The position numbers were made by a program, and so were the translations under genes. The notes under the pieces are model-generated. The model was not told the DNA's origin and ran no database searches. It worked only from the letters and a program-made list of their open reading frames with translations. From NCBI GenBank assembly GCA_022316685.1, contig JAKJHU010001555.1, positions 1 to 64,000 on the forward strand: a stretch of DNA of 64,000 bases, written 5' to 3'. Below, one piece after another: positions 33,250 to 45,490 of this stretch. The DNA comes from Progne subis subis. Lineage: Eukaryota; Chordata; Aves; Passeriformes; Hirundinidae. The stretch's first letter is position 1. Each line of letters begins with the position of its first letter.

Positions 33250-33721
33250 AAAACTCGAGAGGTAGATGCCATAGGAAACTGTGATCCAGTGAGAGACTTG
33301 AACAGAGAGAGAGGGCTCTCGCTCCCAGAGATAAAGAGGGCCTTTGCTTCCAAACTAGAGCAGCCTATCCTTGAAAGACTGCAGCCCACTCACAAGTGTC
33401 CCATGCCACAACAGTACTGGGAAGACTGTTTTGCCTGTGGGAGGGACTCATGACACAACAGAAGAAAATCTCCTCTCCCTGAAGCAGAGAAAGATCTTGG
33501 GTAATGAACTGACAAAAACCCCCACTCTCTGTCTCCCTGTGCTATCGGTGGGAAAGAGGGAGGGGCTGGGGGCAAAAAAGTTGTTTTAAAGTCTCATTTT
33601 ACTTCTCATTATCTTCCTTTGACTAATAAATTTACTTTATACATTTAAATTTGGACCTCTTTTTCCTTTAGAGTGTTTTTCTCCCAGTCCTCATCTCAGC
33701 CCATGAGTCCAAACCACGACA
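33250..33721 (+). mobile_element. Partial LTR of another ERV family
   Basis: Contains 'gtgggaaagagggaggggctgg' (33549-33571), a poly(A) signal AATAAA at 33625-33630 followed by U5-like sequence, and an end CCACGACA at 33721. It resembles the 3' half of a common avian ERVL-type LTR recalled from memory. The left edge is unclear. Confidence 0.5.
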
Positions 33722-34130
33722 GAGGCCGTGTGAATCAAGGGGCTCTGCAGGGCCTTGTGGAACCAAGGAGCAGCTGTGACACTGCAGGGCCTCATGGAAG
33801 CAGTGAGAGCATTCTGACACTGTGAGTCCCCACGGAACCAAAGGGCCATTGTGACACCACAGAACCAAGGCAACCACTGTGACACTGCCAGGTCTCATGG
33901 AAACAAGGGGTCATTGTGACACCAAGGGTCCCCATGGAAGCAAGGGGCCAGTGTGACACAGCCAGGCCTTGTGGAACCAAGGGGCCATTGTGATCCTGGG
34001 GAGCCCAATGGAGCCAAGGGAACACAATGTGACACTGCAGGAACTTATGGAGTCATGGAAATCATTGTGACACTCTGAGACCTCAAGTAACCTAAGGGCC
34101 ATTGGGTTTATTTTTCATCCCCATGGAAAC
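33722..34130 (+). repeat. ~42-bp tandem array
   Basis: About ten degenerate units with the pattern TGTGACACTGCAGGGCC, then TGTGGAACCAAGGGGCCAT. This resembles the 41-42 bp satellite class known from bird genomes. A second array of the same unit lies at 48441-48711. Confidence 0.75.
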
Positions 34131-34189
34131 GACCGAAACCATTTTGACGCTGCAAGGTCTCATGGAACCAAGGGGCAATTTTGATGCTG

Positions 34190-35135
34190 CTAGGGCGCCA
34201 TGGATCCAAGGGAACATGGAACAGGGTCTGGACTGGCGTGGCCTCCTGGGGGCTGCCTGACTGGTCCAGCTGGCCTTGGCATGTTGAGGGTCACTTCTCA
34301 TCTGCCCCTGAAATCCCTGGAGTTGTGTGCTTTCCCTCCTGTGGGAAAGAACTGTCCTTCTCCTCCAGGTGCCCATGGCCAGAACTGGGATTCTACCTTA
34401 CAAATTTTATTATATCTAAGGATTGTTCCCAAATGAAACCTGACAGAACAGACAGCTCTGGATGGTCTTGGCCTCTTCGGGGCCACCTCTTGCCTGCCTT
34501 CAAAAGACTGCGGAGGCCTACTTTTTCTTGCCATGGAAAACACATCTTTCAAATCCAGGTGTGCATTGCCAAAATTGGGAATTCACCTCTGAAATTCCAT
34601 ATATCAAAAGAAAGCTTCCAGATAAAAGCTGCCAGGAATGTTCAGGTTCCCTTGGCTTCTTGAGAGCCAGCTCTCATCTGCCTTTGAAACACTAGGGGTT
34701 CTTCCTATGGAAAAGAACTGTATTCCTGGCCAGACACCCATGGACAAAACTGGGATTTGGCCTCCCAAATTCTGTCTAATCCAATGGATTGCTACCAGAC
34801 AAAAGCAGCCAAGACAAGAGGTCTGGCTTGGTCTAGCCTCTTTGGTGCCACCGCTAATCAGCCTTTGAAACACTGAGGCTCTGCCCTTTCCTTCCTGTAG
34901 AGGAGAATTGTCATTCTGGTACAGGCACCCATGGCTCAAATTGAAGTCCATCTCCCAAATCCCCATACTATCCAAAGGCTGCTCTCAGAAAAAAAGCTGT
35001 AAGGCCAAATGGTCTGGCCTTGCCTTGACCTCTGGTGAGTGCCTCTCATCTGCCTTCAAAACACAGAGATTCTGTGGTTTCCTTCCTATGGAAAAGAACT
35101 CGTCCTTCTTTTCCAGGTAGCCCATGGCGTCAAGC
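34190..35135 (+). repeat. ~190-bp tandem array, five units
   Basis: Units anchor on CTTCCT(A/G)TGGAAAAGAACTG, then a CCAGGTGCCCATGG-like motif near 34371, 34561, 34733, 34925 and 35121. That gives periods of about 172-196 bp. Units are diverged. It directly follows the 42-bp array. A single fragment of the same unit occurs at 44069-44130. Confidence 0.75.
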
Positions 35136-38100
35136 ACATGACCACTGTATAGGGACAAAGGAGCTCTGTGCTCAGTGAAGTGGAGACTGAGGACAGGGAC
35201 GAGAGCCCTGGGAGTGCTTGAAGGGTGATTTCAGAGATGGGGATCATTTAGACATGACAGGAAAAGAGAGAGAAAGAAAAATAAATTCTGCAGAAGGGCA
35301 GCTGGAGAAGTCCAGACTGGACACCAGGATAAAGGAATTTCTCTCCCAGGGCAGGGCTGTGGTACAACACATCCCCCAGAAGGAGCCTGGAGCAGCCCAA
35401 GGCTCTGTGTGCCAGGCAGAGGCAGGCAGGACGCAGAGCTGTCAGCAGAGGAAGGGGCCAGCGAGGTGGGGCAGCCGGGGGATGACGACAGCCTGCAGGG
35501 ACAGAGGCACAGGGCATGGACACCGTAGGACAGCCTGGGCTGGAGAGGGCACAGGGATGGGCAGCAGCTGAAAGGCCCTGACAGAGCCAACTCCTGCAGC
35601 ACTTTGGCCATGGCTGCTGTCCCTGGCACTGAGGCCAGGAGGGGACAAGTGACCCTTGCAGCCCTGGGGCCTCATTGCCTCCTTGTCCCTGCTCAGCAGC
35701 CTGGCAGGGGCCGCCCCATGGTGCTGCCCTTGGCATTGCACATCCCACATCCCAGTGCCCCGGGAAGAGCCCTGAGCAATGAGGGAGGGACAGGATCTGC
35801 CTTGGCAGGGGCTGGGGCTCAGGCCTTGGCCCTTTGCATTCCTGAAACACATCCAGGTTTGCTCAGCACCCAAAGACACCTTTTCCTTGTTTGTCCTCAC
35901 CAGTCCACAGTGCTTGCAGTGTTCTGCTTAACTAGAACCTGGGGACACTTTCCTATGAGTTGTGTCCCTCAGTGGGACCCATTAAAAGTTAAAGAAACTT
36001 TGGACTTTGAATCTGACTGGAGTTCTTGAGAAGTTTTTTGAGCACACTCTGAGGATTGAGTCTGATGTAACAGCACCAAAGTCCCAAGAGGGTCATTAAA
36101 GTCCTTGTGCTGTGTCTGTGCTGCTGAGCTGGGCTGGGCTCCTGGCACAGAGGAAGCTCCTGGCAACCAAGAAGAGCTTGAAAAAGACACTTCTGAGGAG
36201 CAGCTCCTTTCCCAGCCCAGCAGGGCTGAGGGCACTGCCTGCAGGTACCTGAGAGCAGTGAAGCAGACAGAGGCTTAAAGCAGCTGGGAGGACAATTCTG
36301 AGATTATTCGTGGAGAAATCTTCACAGCTTTTGACACAGTCAGTCCCTGGCTGCAGGTATCTCCTAAAGCTGACCCCTGACAGGACTGAGATGACTGTAA
36401 GGATGGCTCTGCTGCTGTTCCTGGTTTGGGGGAGGATGTGCTCCAGAGCGGGGCTGCCCTGGGCACCGTCAGAGGGACAGGGCAGGAGGGCTCCTGCTGC
36501 CAGGGACAGCTGCAGGGGCTGAAGCTGGGGCTGCAGCCAGGGGTGCCCAGGGCTGTCCTGCAGAGCAGCTCCTGCAGCCCTGAGGGCTCTTGGCCAGGCC
36601 AGGGCATCTGCCACCTGCCAGGGGCAGCTCTCAGCCTGCCTGGGAGCTCCCCATGGATGGTGGAGAGGAGCTGTGGGTGCAAGGAGTGACTCCTGCCAGG
36701 GCAGGTCCTGCTGCTGTGGAGAGAGTGCTGTGTGGGCCAGGGCTGCTCAGAGCTCCAGATCATGCCCAGGTCATTCCCAAGGGGACTTTTCATGAGCTCA
36801 TTTAGGGCAGGGGTTTCCTGCTTGAGTCTCTGCTTTCCTGAATCTGTGCTCCCGCTTTTCCCTGGCTCAGCTTAGTGGCAATGGAAACTCAGCTGTGCAG
36901 GGCAGAGCAGGGGCTGAGGCTCTTAAACCATCCCAGTGAGTTTTCCTGGGATCCTCAGCAAGTGCCTCCAGCTCCCCAGCCTCCAGATCCATGCAGCATC
37001 CCCTTTCCATGGTGCCCAGGCCTGGGGGAGCTGTTCTTTAATCCCTGGAGCCGCGAGCAGCTGCAGGGCAGAGCTGGCCCAGGGGCTGGGCTGGGCTCTG
37101 GCAGCACTGGCAGGGAAGGAGCCCGGGGCCACAGGAACAGCTCGGGCTGGGACAGCTCCAGCAGCAGAACCATGGGCAGGGAGGGAGGGAGGCAGCGCTG
37201 AGGGAAGCCCTGCTGCAGGGGAGATGTGGCACCTGCCGGCCCTGCCCTGCAGGGCACACACTGCCCTGAGCAGCACAGCTCTTGTGTCCCCTCGCAGCCA
37301 GCACAGCCCTCAGCCTGGGGGCTCGGGGCCCTCAGTCCCCTCCTGGGCTGGCAGAGCAGCTCCAGAGATGAAGGGCATCTCTCCTGCCATGTGCCCATTC
37401 CTGCTGACCAGGACCTGAGGGCACTGTCCTGCACTGCTGCTGCCTGGCAGGGGCTGTGCAGGGCTGGGCAGGGAAAGGCTTTTCCTCAGAGCACAGGTCT
37501 TTCTCCTTGCCTTGCCCAGGTGCTCCTGGCATTGCTGATGGGCTCTCCAGGAATGGCAGCTCCAGCTGCAGGCTCAGGCCCAGCCCTTGGGCTCCTCCTG
37601 TGCAGGCTGAGCACAGCAATGGGGTGTCCCAGCTCCCTCTGCCCAAGGGAGCTCTGGGCAGGGCAGGCTGGAGGCTGGGAATGAGCTGACTCTCCTCCAG
37701 CAGAGCCATGGACAGGACCCTGGGTGTGTCCTGGGGATGCCATCCAAGCTGTGAGCTGCCTCCAGGGGACACTGGGGGACAGGAGTGTCCTTGGCCAGGA
37801 GTGGGGCTGAGACTGTGAGAAGGGCTGAGCCAGTTTGCTCTGCTGTGGCTCCCTCTGCTCTCAGCTGTGTCAGGCTGATTTTCAGGGGAACACAGGGACT
37901 GCCCTGGATCTCAGAAAGGCCAGCTGGGGACTGATGGAGCCACAGAGCAGCTCCCCTCAGCCTTCACTGAGTTACAGCCAATGCCCTTGCCTTGCACAGT
38001 TCTCTCTGATCTCCCTGGGCACAGCAGGAAACCCTCTCCAACTGCCTTTGTCCATCACCGTTCCTTAGCCCTGGCACAGGAGATGCTGCCAAGCTCCTCT

Positions 38101-40925
38101 GCCTCAGGAGCAGTTTGGGCTGATGAAGTCCAACCCCAGGACTGGCCCCTGTCCCTGTTTCCCATGACCCCAGTGCTGCAGAGCAGAGCTGACCCCTCGG
38201 TGTCCATGGGCAGAGCCCCTGCTCAGTCACAGCAAAGGGGTCAGTTCCCAGCAGAGCTCCAGGCACGGGGCTGAAGGAAGGGCTCTGAGAAAAGGAAAAT
38301 TGGGTGGCACAGAGCAGCAGGGGCAGGGCTGGGAGAAGGGTTTGGGCATTGCTCATCAGTGTCTGCCTTGACCTGTCACTGTGTCCTCCTTCAACAGGAC
38401 TCCATGGCCAGAGTGAAGAAATGTCCAACAGCAGCTCCATCAGCCACTTCCTCCTGCTGGCATTGGCAGACACGCGGCAGCTGCAGCTCCTGCACTTCTG
38501 CCTCTTCCTGGGCATCTCCCTGGCTGCCCTCCTGGCCAACGGCCTCATCATCAGCGCCCGTAGCCTGCGGCCACCTCCTGCACACAGCCCATGTTTCTTC
38601 TTCCTGCTCAACCTGGCCTCACCGACCTGGGCTCCATCCTCACCACTGTCCCCAAAGCCATGCACAATTCCCTCTGGGACACCAGGAACATCTCCTACAC
38701 AGGATGTGCTGCTACAGGCTCTTTTTCATTTCCTTCTTCATTACAGCAGAGTTTGTCCTCCTGACCATCATGTGCTATGACCGCTACGTGTCCATCTGCA
38801 AACCCCTGCACTACTGGGACCCTCCTGGGCAGCAGAGCTTGTGCCCACATGGCAGCAGCTGCCTGGGCCAGTGTCCTTTCTCTATTCACTGCTGCACACA
38901 GGCCAATACATTTTCCTGCCCTGTGCCATGGCAATGACCTGGGCCAGTTCTTCTGTGAAATCCCACAGATCCTCAAGCTTTCCTGCTCACACTCCCACCT
39001 CAGGGAACTTGGGCTTCATTGCTGTTAGCGTCTTGTTTAGCATTTGGTTGTTTTGTGTTCATTGTTTCTCCTATGTGCAGATCTTCAGGGCTGTGCTGAG
39101 GATCCCCTCTGAGCAGGACGGCACAAAGCCTTTTCCACCTGCCTCCCTCACCTGGCCGTGGTATCTCTGTTTATCAGCACTGCCTTTTTTGCCTACCTGA
39201 AGCCCCCCTCCATCTCCTCCCAGTCCCTGGATCTGGCCCTGTCAGTTCTGTACTCGGTGGTGACTCCAGCCCTGAACCCCTCATCTACAGCCTGAGGAAC
39301 CAGGAGCTCAAGGCTGCAGTGTGGAGACTGATGACTGGCATGGTTTCAGGGAACTATTAAACTGCTGGCCAATTTCTGCAAATCACTTCTAATAAAAAGT
39401 AATCTTGATACTTCTTGTTGGTTTCATTTGGAGGATTCTTTGTATTTTTATTTATTTTCATACTGTCCACAAGAATCTCATTGTTTGTGCCATTTTCATT
39501 TGTTTTCTCCTAACTTTCACTGTGGCCACAGACTGTGTCAACGATGGGCTGCACTCTTAGTGGCTTTAAAGGAACTCAAGGATCTCCCAGCCAAGTTTTC
39601 TGCAGAGATCCCCACTTTTGTTCCCTTCTCTGGAGCTGCAGCAGCAATGTCTGTGTGCAGAGCTGGGGCAGATCAGTGCTGGCACAGCAGCTGTGCCCAG
39701 GAGCAGCAGCACTTGGTGTTGCCAGTGCTGCTCCCGTGCCCTGCCCCGCTGCCCTCCTGGCCCTGCTGTTGCTGGTAGGGCCTGAGTGCTCTCGGGGCCG
39801 GGCACAGTGCTGGGGGTGGCAGTGCCGGGGCTGCAGCAGGGACAGGCCATGGGCACTGCTGGGGCAGCGCTGACGCCTCAGGGCAGGGCCTGGGGGCTCC
39901 AGGCTCCTTGCCCAGGCTCTCTCCAGAACACGCCCAGGCCAATGCTCAGCAGAGAAAAGCCCCGTGAGCAGCCCCAGGGTGGCCGTGGGCAGGCTAGGGG
40001 GCAAACAGCATGGCTGGGGCTCTGCAAGGTGCCATGGGGAGAGCGGGAAGGAGCAGCAGAGCAGGGGCTGATCCATCCCCACTGCGCTGGACACCCCAGG
40101 GCAGCGTCCCAGAGCGTCCTCATGCACCTGCCAACAACATCCCCCCTCTGCAGCCCTGGCCTCTCCCCCAGCTCACACAGGTGCCGCATCCTTGCAGGCA
40201 CAGACACGGCAGCACTGGCTCAGGAGCCCCTGTTTGCACTGCCCAGAGCAGGCGTGAGCACCCCATGGTGGTAGGTGTGGGGAGATGAACCTGAGTGAGC
40301 ACAAATGCCATCAGCCCCTGGGGCCAGGAAGGGCTGGGGGCACAGCAGGGAAACACTCAGTTTGTGGTGGCCTCTGAAAGTTAGCCAGAAAGTTTGTTCC
40401 CTGAGCTGTGAGTTTCCTGTGCCACTGCAGACATTGTTGCTCAGAGCCAGGGCTGCCTGGCAGCCACCCCCAAACTGCCCTCAGCATTTCCTTGCTTCAC
40501 CTTGGCTTTCTTTACCTTCCTGCTACAAATTTCTTAATTTTGCCCCTCCCTGTTCCCTCTCCTGCAAACAGCCCATCCCTTCTTGCCCATTCCTCTCTGG
40601 CCCCACTCCCCATTTCAGTTCCTGAGTTGGCACCATGGGAACATCCCCTAGGGAGCAGGATCATCCTTCAAGTGCTTCAGGAATTGTCTGCAGCCTCCTG
40701 CAGTGCCTCGTGCTGCTCCCTTGCCAGAGGCACCACAGGCCAGGGCAGCACATCTGGGCTGCTGTGTCTGGCTCTGGGGCTCCCTGTTCTGGGCAAGGAG
40801 GAGGAGCTGCAGAGGCTCTGCAGGACTGACAGGATGGGCTTTGGGGCTGTGAGGGAAGCTGAGGGACCTGGGCTGCTGGACTTTCTTCAGAGGAGTCCCA
40901 GGGCTCATCCTGCAACTGCTGCAAG
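35136..40925 (+). repeat. OR segmental-duplication block C
   Basis: Positions 35920-36900 match block A 10130-10900 in the same direction. The interval 36900-38350 differs from the other blocks and holds no gene I can support. Positions 38350-39720 carry the receptor and downstream flank. Positions 39560-40925 match 28623-29960 and 49311-50640 inverted. The long frames in 39780-40290 recur in B and D but lack domains. Confidence 0.7.
38421..39360 (+). pseudogene. Olfactory receptor C (OR14-like), many 1-bp indels
   Basis: It starts ATGTCCAACAGCAGC and aligns with OR B and D to the stop region near 39358. The frame is broken repeatedly: an extra C at about 38558, a lost C near 38617, changes around 38709, an extra T near 38815, an extra T near 38875, a lost base near 38928, extra or lost bases near 39020 and 39068, one near 39117, and one near 39279. 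Substitutions are few compared with the number of single-base indels, which is odd for neutral decay and suggests low consensus quality as an alternative to true pseudogenisation. DRY, FSTC and NPLIY-like motifs are present in different frames. The poly(A) signal AATAAA (39391-39396) and splice acceptor (38396-38397) are kept. Confidence 0.85.
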
Positions 40926-41400
40926 GGTGGTTTCAGAGAAACACAGAATCAGCAAGGTTGGAAAAAGACCTTGGCATCATCCACGTCCCAACCTTGTGCC
41001 CTGAACACCCTCTTGTCTCCCCTGAGCCTCCTCTTCTCCAGGATAAAAATCCCCAGCTCCCTCAGCTGCTCCTCACAGGATTTGTGTTTCCAGACCCCTC
41101 ACCAGCCTTGTTGCCCTTCTCTGGACACGCTCCAGCCCCTCCATGCTTTCCTAAACTGGGGAGCCCAGAAACTGGACACAGCACTCGAGTGCTGCCCAGC
41201 CAGAGCTGAGCACAGGGGAAGCAATCACTGCCCGCATTCCTGATCCTGCTGGCCACCCTGTTCCTGATCCAGGCCAGGTGCCATTGGCCTTCTTGGCCAC
41301 CTGGGCACACTGCTGGCTCATGTCCAGCCTGCTGTCCATCAGTCCCCCCAGGTGCCTTTCTGCCTGGGTGCTGTCCAGCCACTCTGTCCCCAACCTGTTG
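40926..41400 (-). mobile_element. CR1 LINE fragment
   Basis: Reads on the minus strand as CR1 with its 3' tail at about 40930-40950 and upstream sequence to 41400, including the reversed forms of 'gaacatgagccagcagtgtgcccaggtgg' and 'tttaggaaggacatggagg'. It faces the plus-strand CR1 at 41401. Confidence 0.8.
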
Positions 41401-41630
41401 GTTGTTTATCCTGGAGAAAAGGAGTCTCAAGGGAGTCAAGGCAGTGTCAGGGCACAGGCTGGACTTGATGATGTCTGATCTGGCTGATTCTGGGATTCTC
41501 TGAAAACACCCTTGCAGCACTTGGAGGATGAGCCCTGGGCCTCCTCTTCAGAAGGTCCAGCAGCCCAGGTCCCTCAGCTTCCCCTCACAGCCCCAAAGCC
41601 CATCCTGTCAGTCCTGCAGAGCCTCTCCAG
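41401..41630 (+). mobile_element. CR1 3' end and duplicated block flank in opposite orientation
   Basis: The segment 41401-41505 is a plus-strand CR1 3' end finishing GATTCTGGGATTCTCTGA. The segment 41506-41630 is the start of the same flank that lies inverted at 40810-40920. The two arms form an imperfect inverted repeat around a spacer of roughly 360 bp. Confidence 0.75.
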
Positions 41631-42437
41631 TGCAGGGGAAACACTGTGCAACTGAATAGCAGAATCAATATAATTTTAGCAGAAGCCGTTTATTGTTTAC
41701 GTTAAACTCCAGTTATAGATTCTAGCACTACTGTCCACACGTACAGGTGCCTCTCAATTGGCTAAGCCACTTGTTCACGAGGCTGGCACACATCCTTCAG
41801 GACTCCTCATTGGTCAAGCGTCCATCATCATGCTGTGTGTCCTCTAAGTTTTGCATTGTTTGTAAACAGTTTCTCAGGCTCTTGGTTCTTATTTGTACTC
41901 CTGTTGTTATCTCAGTAGCCTTGTGGAATTCCTGAGGTCTCCTGGGGAAGGAGCCTCAAGCCCTGTCTTACAATGCATGATGTAACCAAAAAGATGTATT
42001 CTATTACCATCTGTGAACACCAGCTGGGGCAGGTTGTTTATCTCTTCCATGACCCATTCCTCATATCTCTGAGGGAGATCTTCTCTTAATGGGCCAGCTG
42101 TGTAAAACCAAATGGGCAGTGTTCTTGATCTCTTCCATGACTCATCCTCCCTCCAGGGAGATATCTTCTGTTAATGGGCCATTGCCACTTTGGGAAGGGC
42201 TCTGGTGACCCACGGTTCCTGTGACCCACGCTGAGAAGTCACCTGTCCCTTTCTCTGCCCCTGGCAATGTGTGAGGTGGGACTGAAGAATATGAGGTCTG
42301 GCCATGGTCCCATCATTGTATTTGAGCCCATCTCAGGTCATTTCTGGCTGGGCTCTGCCCCAGCCCACAGAGTGTGACCTCAGCCCTGACTCTGTCACAG
42401 CCGCTGTGCCTGAGCCCTGCAAAGCCTAAAGGTCACT
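41631..42437 (-). mobile_element. ERV LTR (minus strand)
   Basis: On the minus strand a poly(A) signal AATAAA (41689-41694) followed by CGGCTTCTGC and a U5-like region ends at ...CCCTGCA (41631), in the manner of alpha/beta-type LTRs. The 5' limit, near 42437, is uncertain. No internal retroviral sequence is attached. Confidence 0.55.
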
Positions 42438-44068
42438 GTCATGGGTTCGCACAGTTTGGTTTTTAGTTAGGGAGGAATGTGAGGTATTACCCTGTCAGGA
42501 CCCTAGAAATAGTTTTAGAAAGGACAAGGACCTATCAGAAGCCAGTTTGAGATATTGGCACCTGCTTTGGCCACTGAGAATGTTGAATGCGACTTTGGGC
42601 AGTACCCATATAAATCCAGTTTGTTCAGGTCAGGCCCTTTTCCTCCTGCTCAGCTGAACAGGTAACATCCAGTGGGTCCTACTGCTCCCCACACCCACCT
42701 CCCCCTTCGGGGGGAAGCTCGCCCGAGGCCCAGCCGGACTCCATCGGCTCCCGGGGGGAGGAGAGGTTGCAGCTTAACATCAACCACTTTGAAAAAACCT
42801 CCCCGGAGACCCCAGAGCAGGGAGGGATCTCCCCTGATAACAACTCTGGGCCCGGTTTGGCCGAGGCTGCCCCGATTGTCACCGAGGGGTGGGCAGAGCT
42901 CTCCTCCGCTCCCCTCCTCCGGTGTCTTCCAGACGGAGAAGAAAGAGTGGAGGGAGGAAACCAGGCGATCTGAAATGGAGAGACTGCTGCCTGGAGCAGA
43001 AATCACATGGCCACTGCAGGCCTGGGCAGAGTTAACCCTGTCCTGGCAACATGGAGCTTCCAAGGCCTGACCCTTCCCTGAGGGAGAAAAGAAAGAGACA
43101 GAGGGGACGTAGGAAAGACACCACATGAAGTCAGTGGAGCAGGAGTGAAAGAACTGATAAAGATTATTAGAAGAGGGATTGAGGAATGGACATTTTTAAC
43201 CAAGCTTTTCTGCTGTAAACTATGGTGAAATGGACTGTTTCTTGCAACATCTTAATGTTGTTTGGGGGAATGCTAGTTCTAGTCAAAGTTGGGGATTGAT
43301 GTGATTGAGATTTAAGTGGAAATCTTAAAGCCCCTCGCTCCTGGGATAAAAGGAGGTCTCAGCCTTTGAGACCAAGATGATTTTAGAGAGAAAGTGATTT
43401 GAAGCTCTCAGCTCCTGGAGTAAAAGTAGGTCTCTATTTCTTTTGAGATAGAAATGATTTTAGAGCTAGAAGAGAATCCTTGTTTTACACTAGAAGAAGC
43501 TTTCTTAAACAGTACCCCAAATACACTGAGAGGCCCATGAATAGCCAGGGGAAAGGCTGCTAATGGGTGGAACAGCACAATCTGCAAAAATTCCAAGCAG
43601 CTGCAGATTTGTGACACTGAGAGCCCCAGGACTGTTTTTGTCTTGTGGTGAGTGTGTCCATAAGACTCTAGAGAGACACCTCTCCAAAAGTCATGAAAGA
43701 TTATGTTTAAATGGTGAAACTGTCTGAAAATCACAGGTTGTGTCTCTTTATGTTGTTTGTCAGAAAGTTAACAGTTTGTAAGGGAAGGGAAGAGTGTTTT
43801 GAAGTTGCATTTGGGTTTTTTGTGTTGTTTTGTTTTTGGGGTTTTTTTCCCTGTCTTTTCTTTTCTTATCTTTTCCATTCTTTTAGTGTGTGTTTAAAAA
43901 AAACTTTCTTTTTTAAGCTTGAGCCTGCTTTGTTTCTCCTGATCCTCTCCCACAAAAAGAGAATAAACATTAAGACCACTACACTAAATTTAGCAAGCAA
44001 AATTTGACAAATGTGCAGTCACTACATTAATTAGTGTTTCAGCCCAGTTTTAACTAAAACCATTACAC
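42438..44068 (+). mobile_element. LTR-like element, TGT...ACA ends
   Basis: It starts TGTCATGGG and ends CATTACA. A TATA-like motif (CATATAAATCC) is at 42607-42617 and AATAAA is near 43962-43967. The interior 42680-42950 is CpG-rich. Right of it the sequence is a 190-bp satellite fragment (CTTCCTATGGAAAAGAACTG), so that edge is sharp. No target duplication is evident. Its class could not be settled; it could be one long ERVL-type LTR or two fused fragments. Confidence 0.45.
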
Positions 44069-44130
44069 CTTCCTATGGAAAAGAACTGTCCTTCTTGTCC
44101 AGGTGCCCATGGTCACAATTGGGATTCCAC
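44069..44130 (+). repeat. Fragment of the ~190-bp satellite unit
   Basis: Begins CTTCCTATGGAAAAGAACTG and continues CCAGGTGCCCATGG, as in the units at 34333-35130. Confidence 0.7.
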
Positions 44131-45079
44131 CTCCAGCACTGCCTGTTGTGAGAGACTGGAGGAGATTGTTGGCTGGAAACATTTTGTGTGGGGGGGAGGA
44201 AGGGGCAGGTCCAGCCTTGCCCTGCCCTGAAACCCCAGCACTGCCCTGCCCTGAAACCCCAATCCCCCAGAGCCTCTATCCCAGCCCAGCAGTGTCTGCC
44301 AATCCCTGGCACACCAAAGGCAATGCTCCACAGCCACCTCTGCAGCCCCCAGCCCAGCTCCTGAGTGACCAAGTGACCCAAAGTCCCTCCTGGGGGAAGG
44401 GCCCAGGAAGACCGTGGGGTATTCAAGGCTGACCACAAGGCAAGCACACATCTTGACCCCACCTCCTCTTGGTATTTCTGTCTGAACACAGCTGGAATCC
44501 AGGAGTTGGTAGCTGTGTGTGTGCTTCTCTAAATCTTTTTTGATCTTTCTCTCTTTCTGTGTCTTATTATTATTCCCTCTTCTTAGAAATTTTGATTAAC
44601 TTAAAATTGAACAGGCTTACAGTTTGTGAAGTTGAATGGGTCAAGTAAATGCTTTGAGAAGTGTTTTTTGTTGACTTGAATTTTATATGAAACCTTTTGC
44701 CAAAGTTTCTCTGATTTTCTAAAGTTGTCAGTAAAGTCTGCTTTGTTGTTTTGAGCTCCTGAAATTCTGTTGTTGCTATTTCTCCAGTGCGTCCAACTCA
44801 GAGTACTCAAACAATTATAATTCCTTTGAAATGTTTAAGCCAGAGAATTGTTTGGGGGATGGGGGTCAGGTCTTGTCTGTCCTGCTTGGCACAGCCCAGG
44901 CAGGGCTTTCACAGCCACATTGCACACTCCATTTCCCACCTGCACCCGCTGGTGCCTCTGAGTTCTGCTTGCCCAGCCCCAGGGACGCTCCCCTTGTCTG
45001 CCCATTCCCCCACGGTCTCTGGGCAGGGATGGCCTCAGTGGGGGCTGCTGACAGCCTCAGACACTTGGAGGCTGCTGCT
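44131..45079. other. No supported gene
   Basis: The segment 44200-44430 is C-rich, with two copies of a 29-bp phrase around 'ctgccctgaaaccccagcactgc'. The rest is AT-rich. Short frames have no recognisable domain. Confidence 0.5.
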
Positions 45080-45490
45080 GAATTTGACTTCTCCAGAGGC
45101 TTGTTCAGCCTTCAGCTCTTCAGTTCAGGAATTCAGTGCCCCAGGGCTCATTAACATTCAGAACACCTTAAAAGGCCAAGCCTCTGGGAAAAATTTGATT
45201 TAAGTTTTCAAATCTTTTGTGGTTAATTAAACAGATTTTGGAAGTGTGTCCATAGTGAATATATTATATTTACAAAAGAGAGTGAGAAAATATTTTTAGT
45301 CCTGCTTAGGATTTTTTTTCCTATTAATACATTTATATGTTCAATCTCCTAATTGACACTGATCCCAAGGCACTTACTCATGCAGTTTGAATAGATATGA
45401 AAATCAAGATCCTTTATGTCTGACTTTCAATCAGATTTTGTCCCTACTCCCCATCCCACCATTTCCCCCATCCAAGCCCTGGGACTCAGA
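45080..45490 (+). repeat. Duplicated segment, first copy
   Basis: Diverged direct repeat of 47840-48240. Shared phrases include 'acagattttggaagtg', 'agtgaatata' and 'agatatgaaaatcaag'. The right part is also at 27469-27636. Confidence 0.6.

Noticed and set aside
33722..34130. Repeat-protein coding region
   Set aside because: The period of about 42 bp is variable and all frames contain stops.
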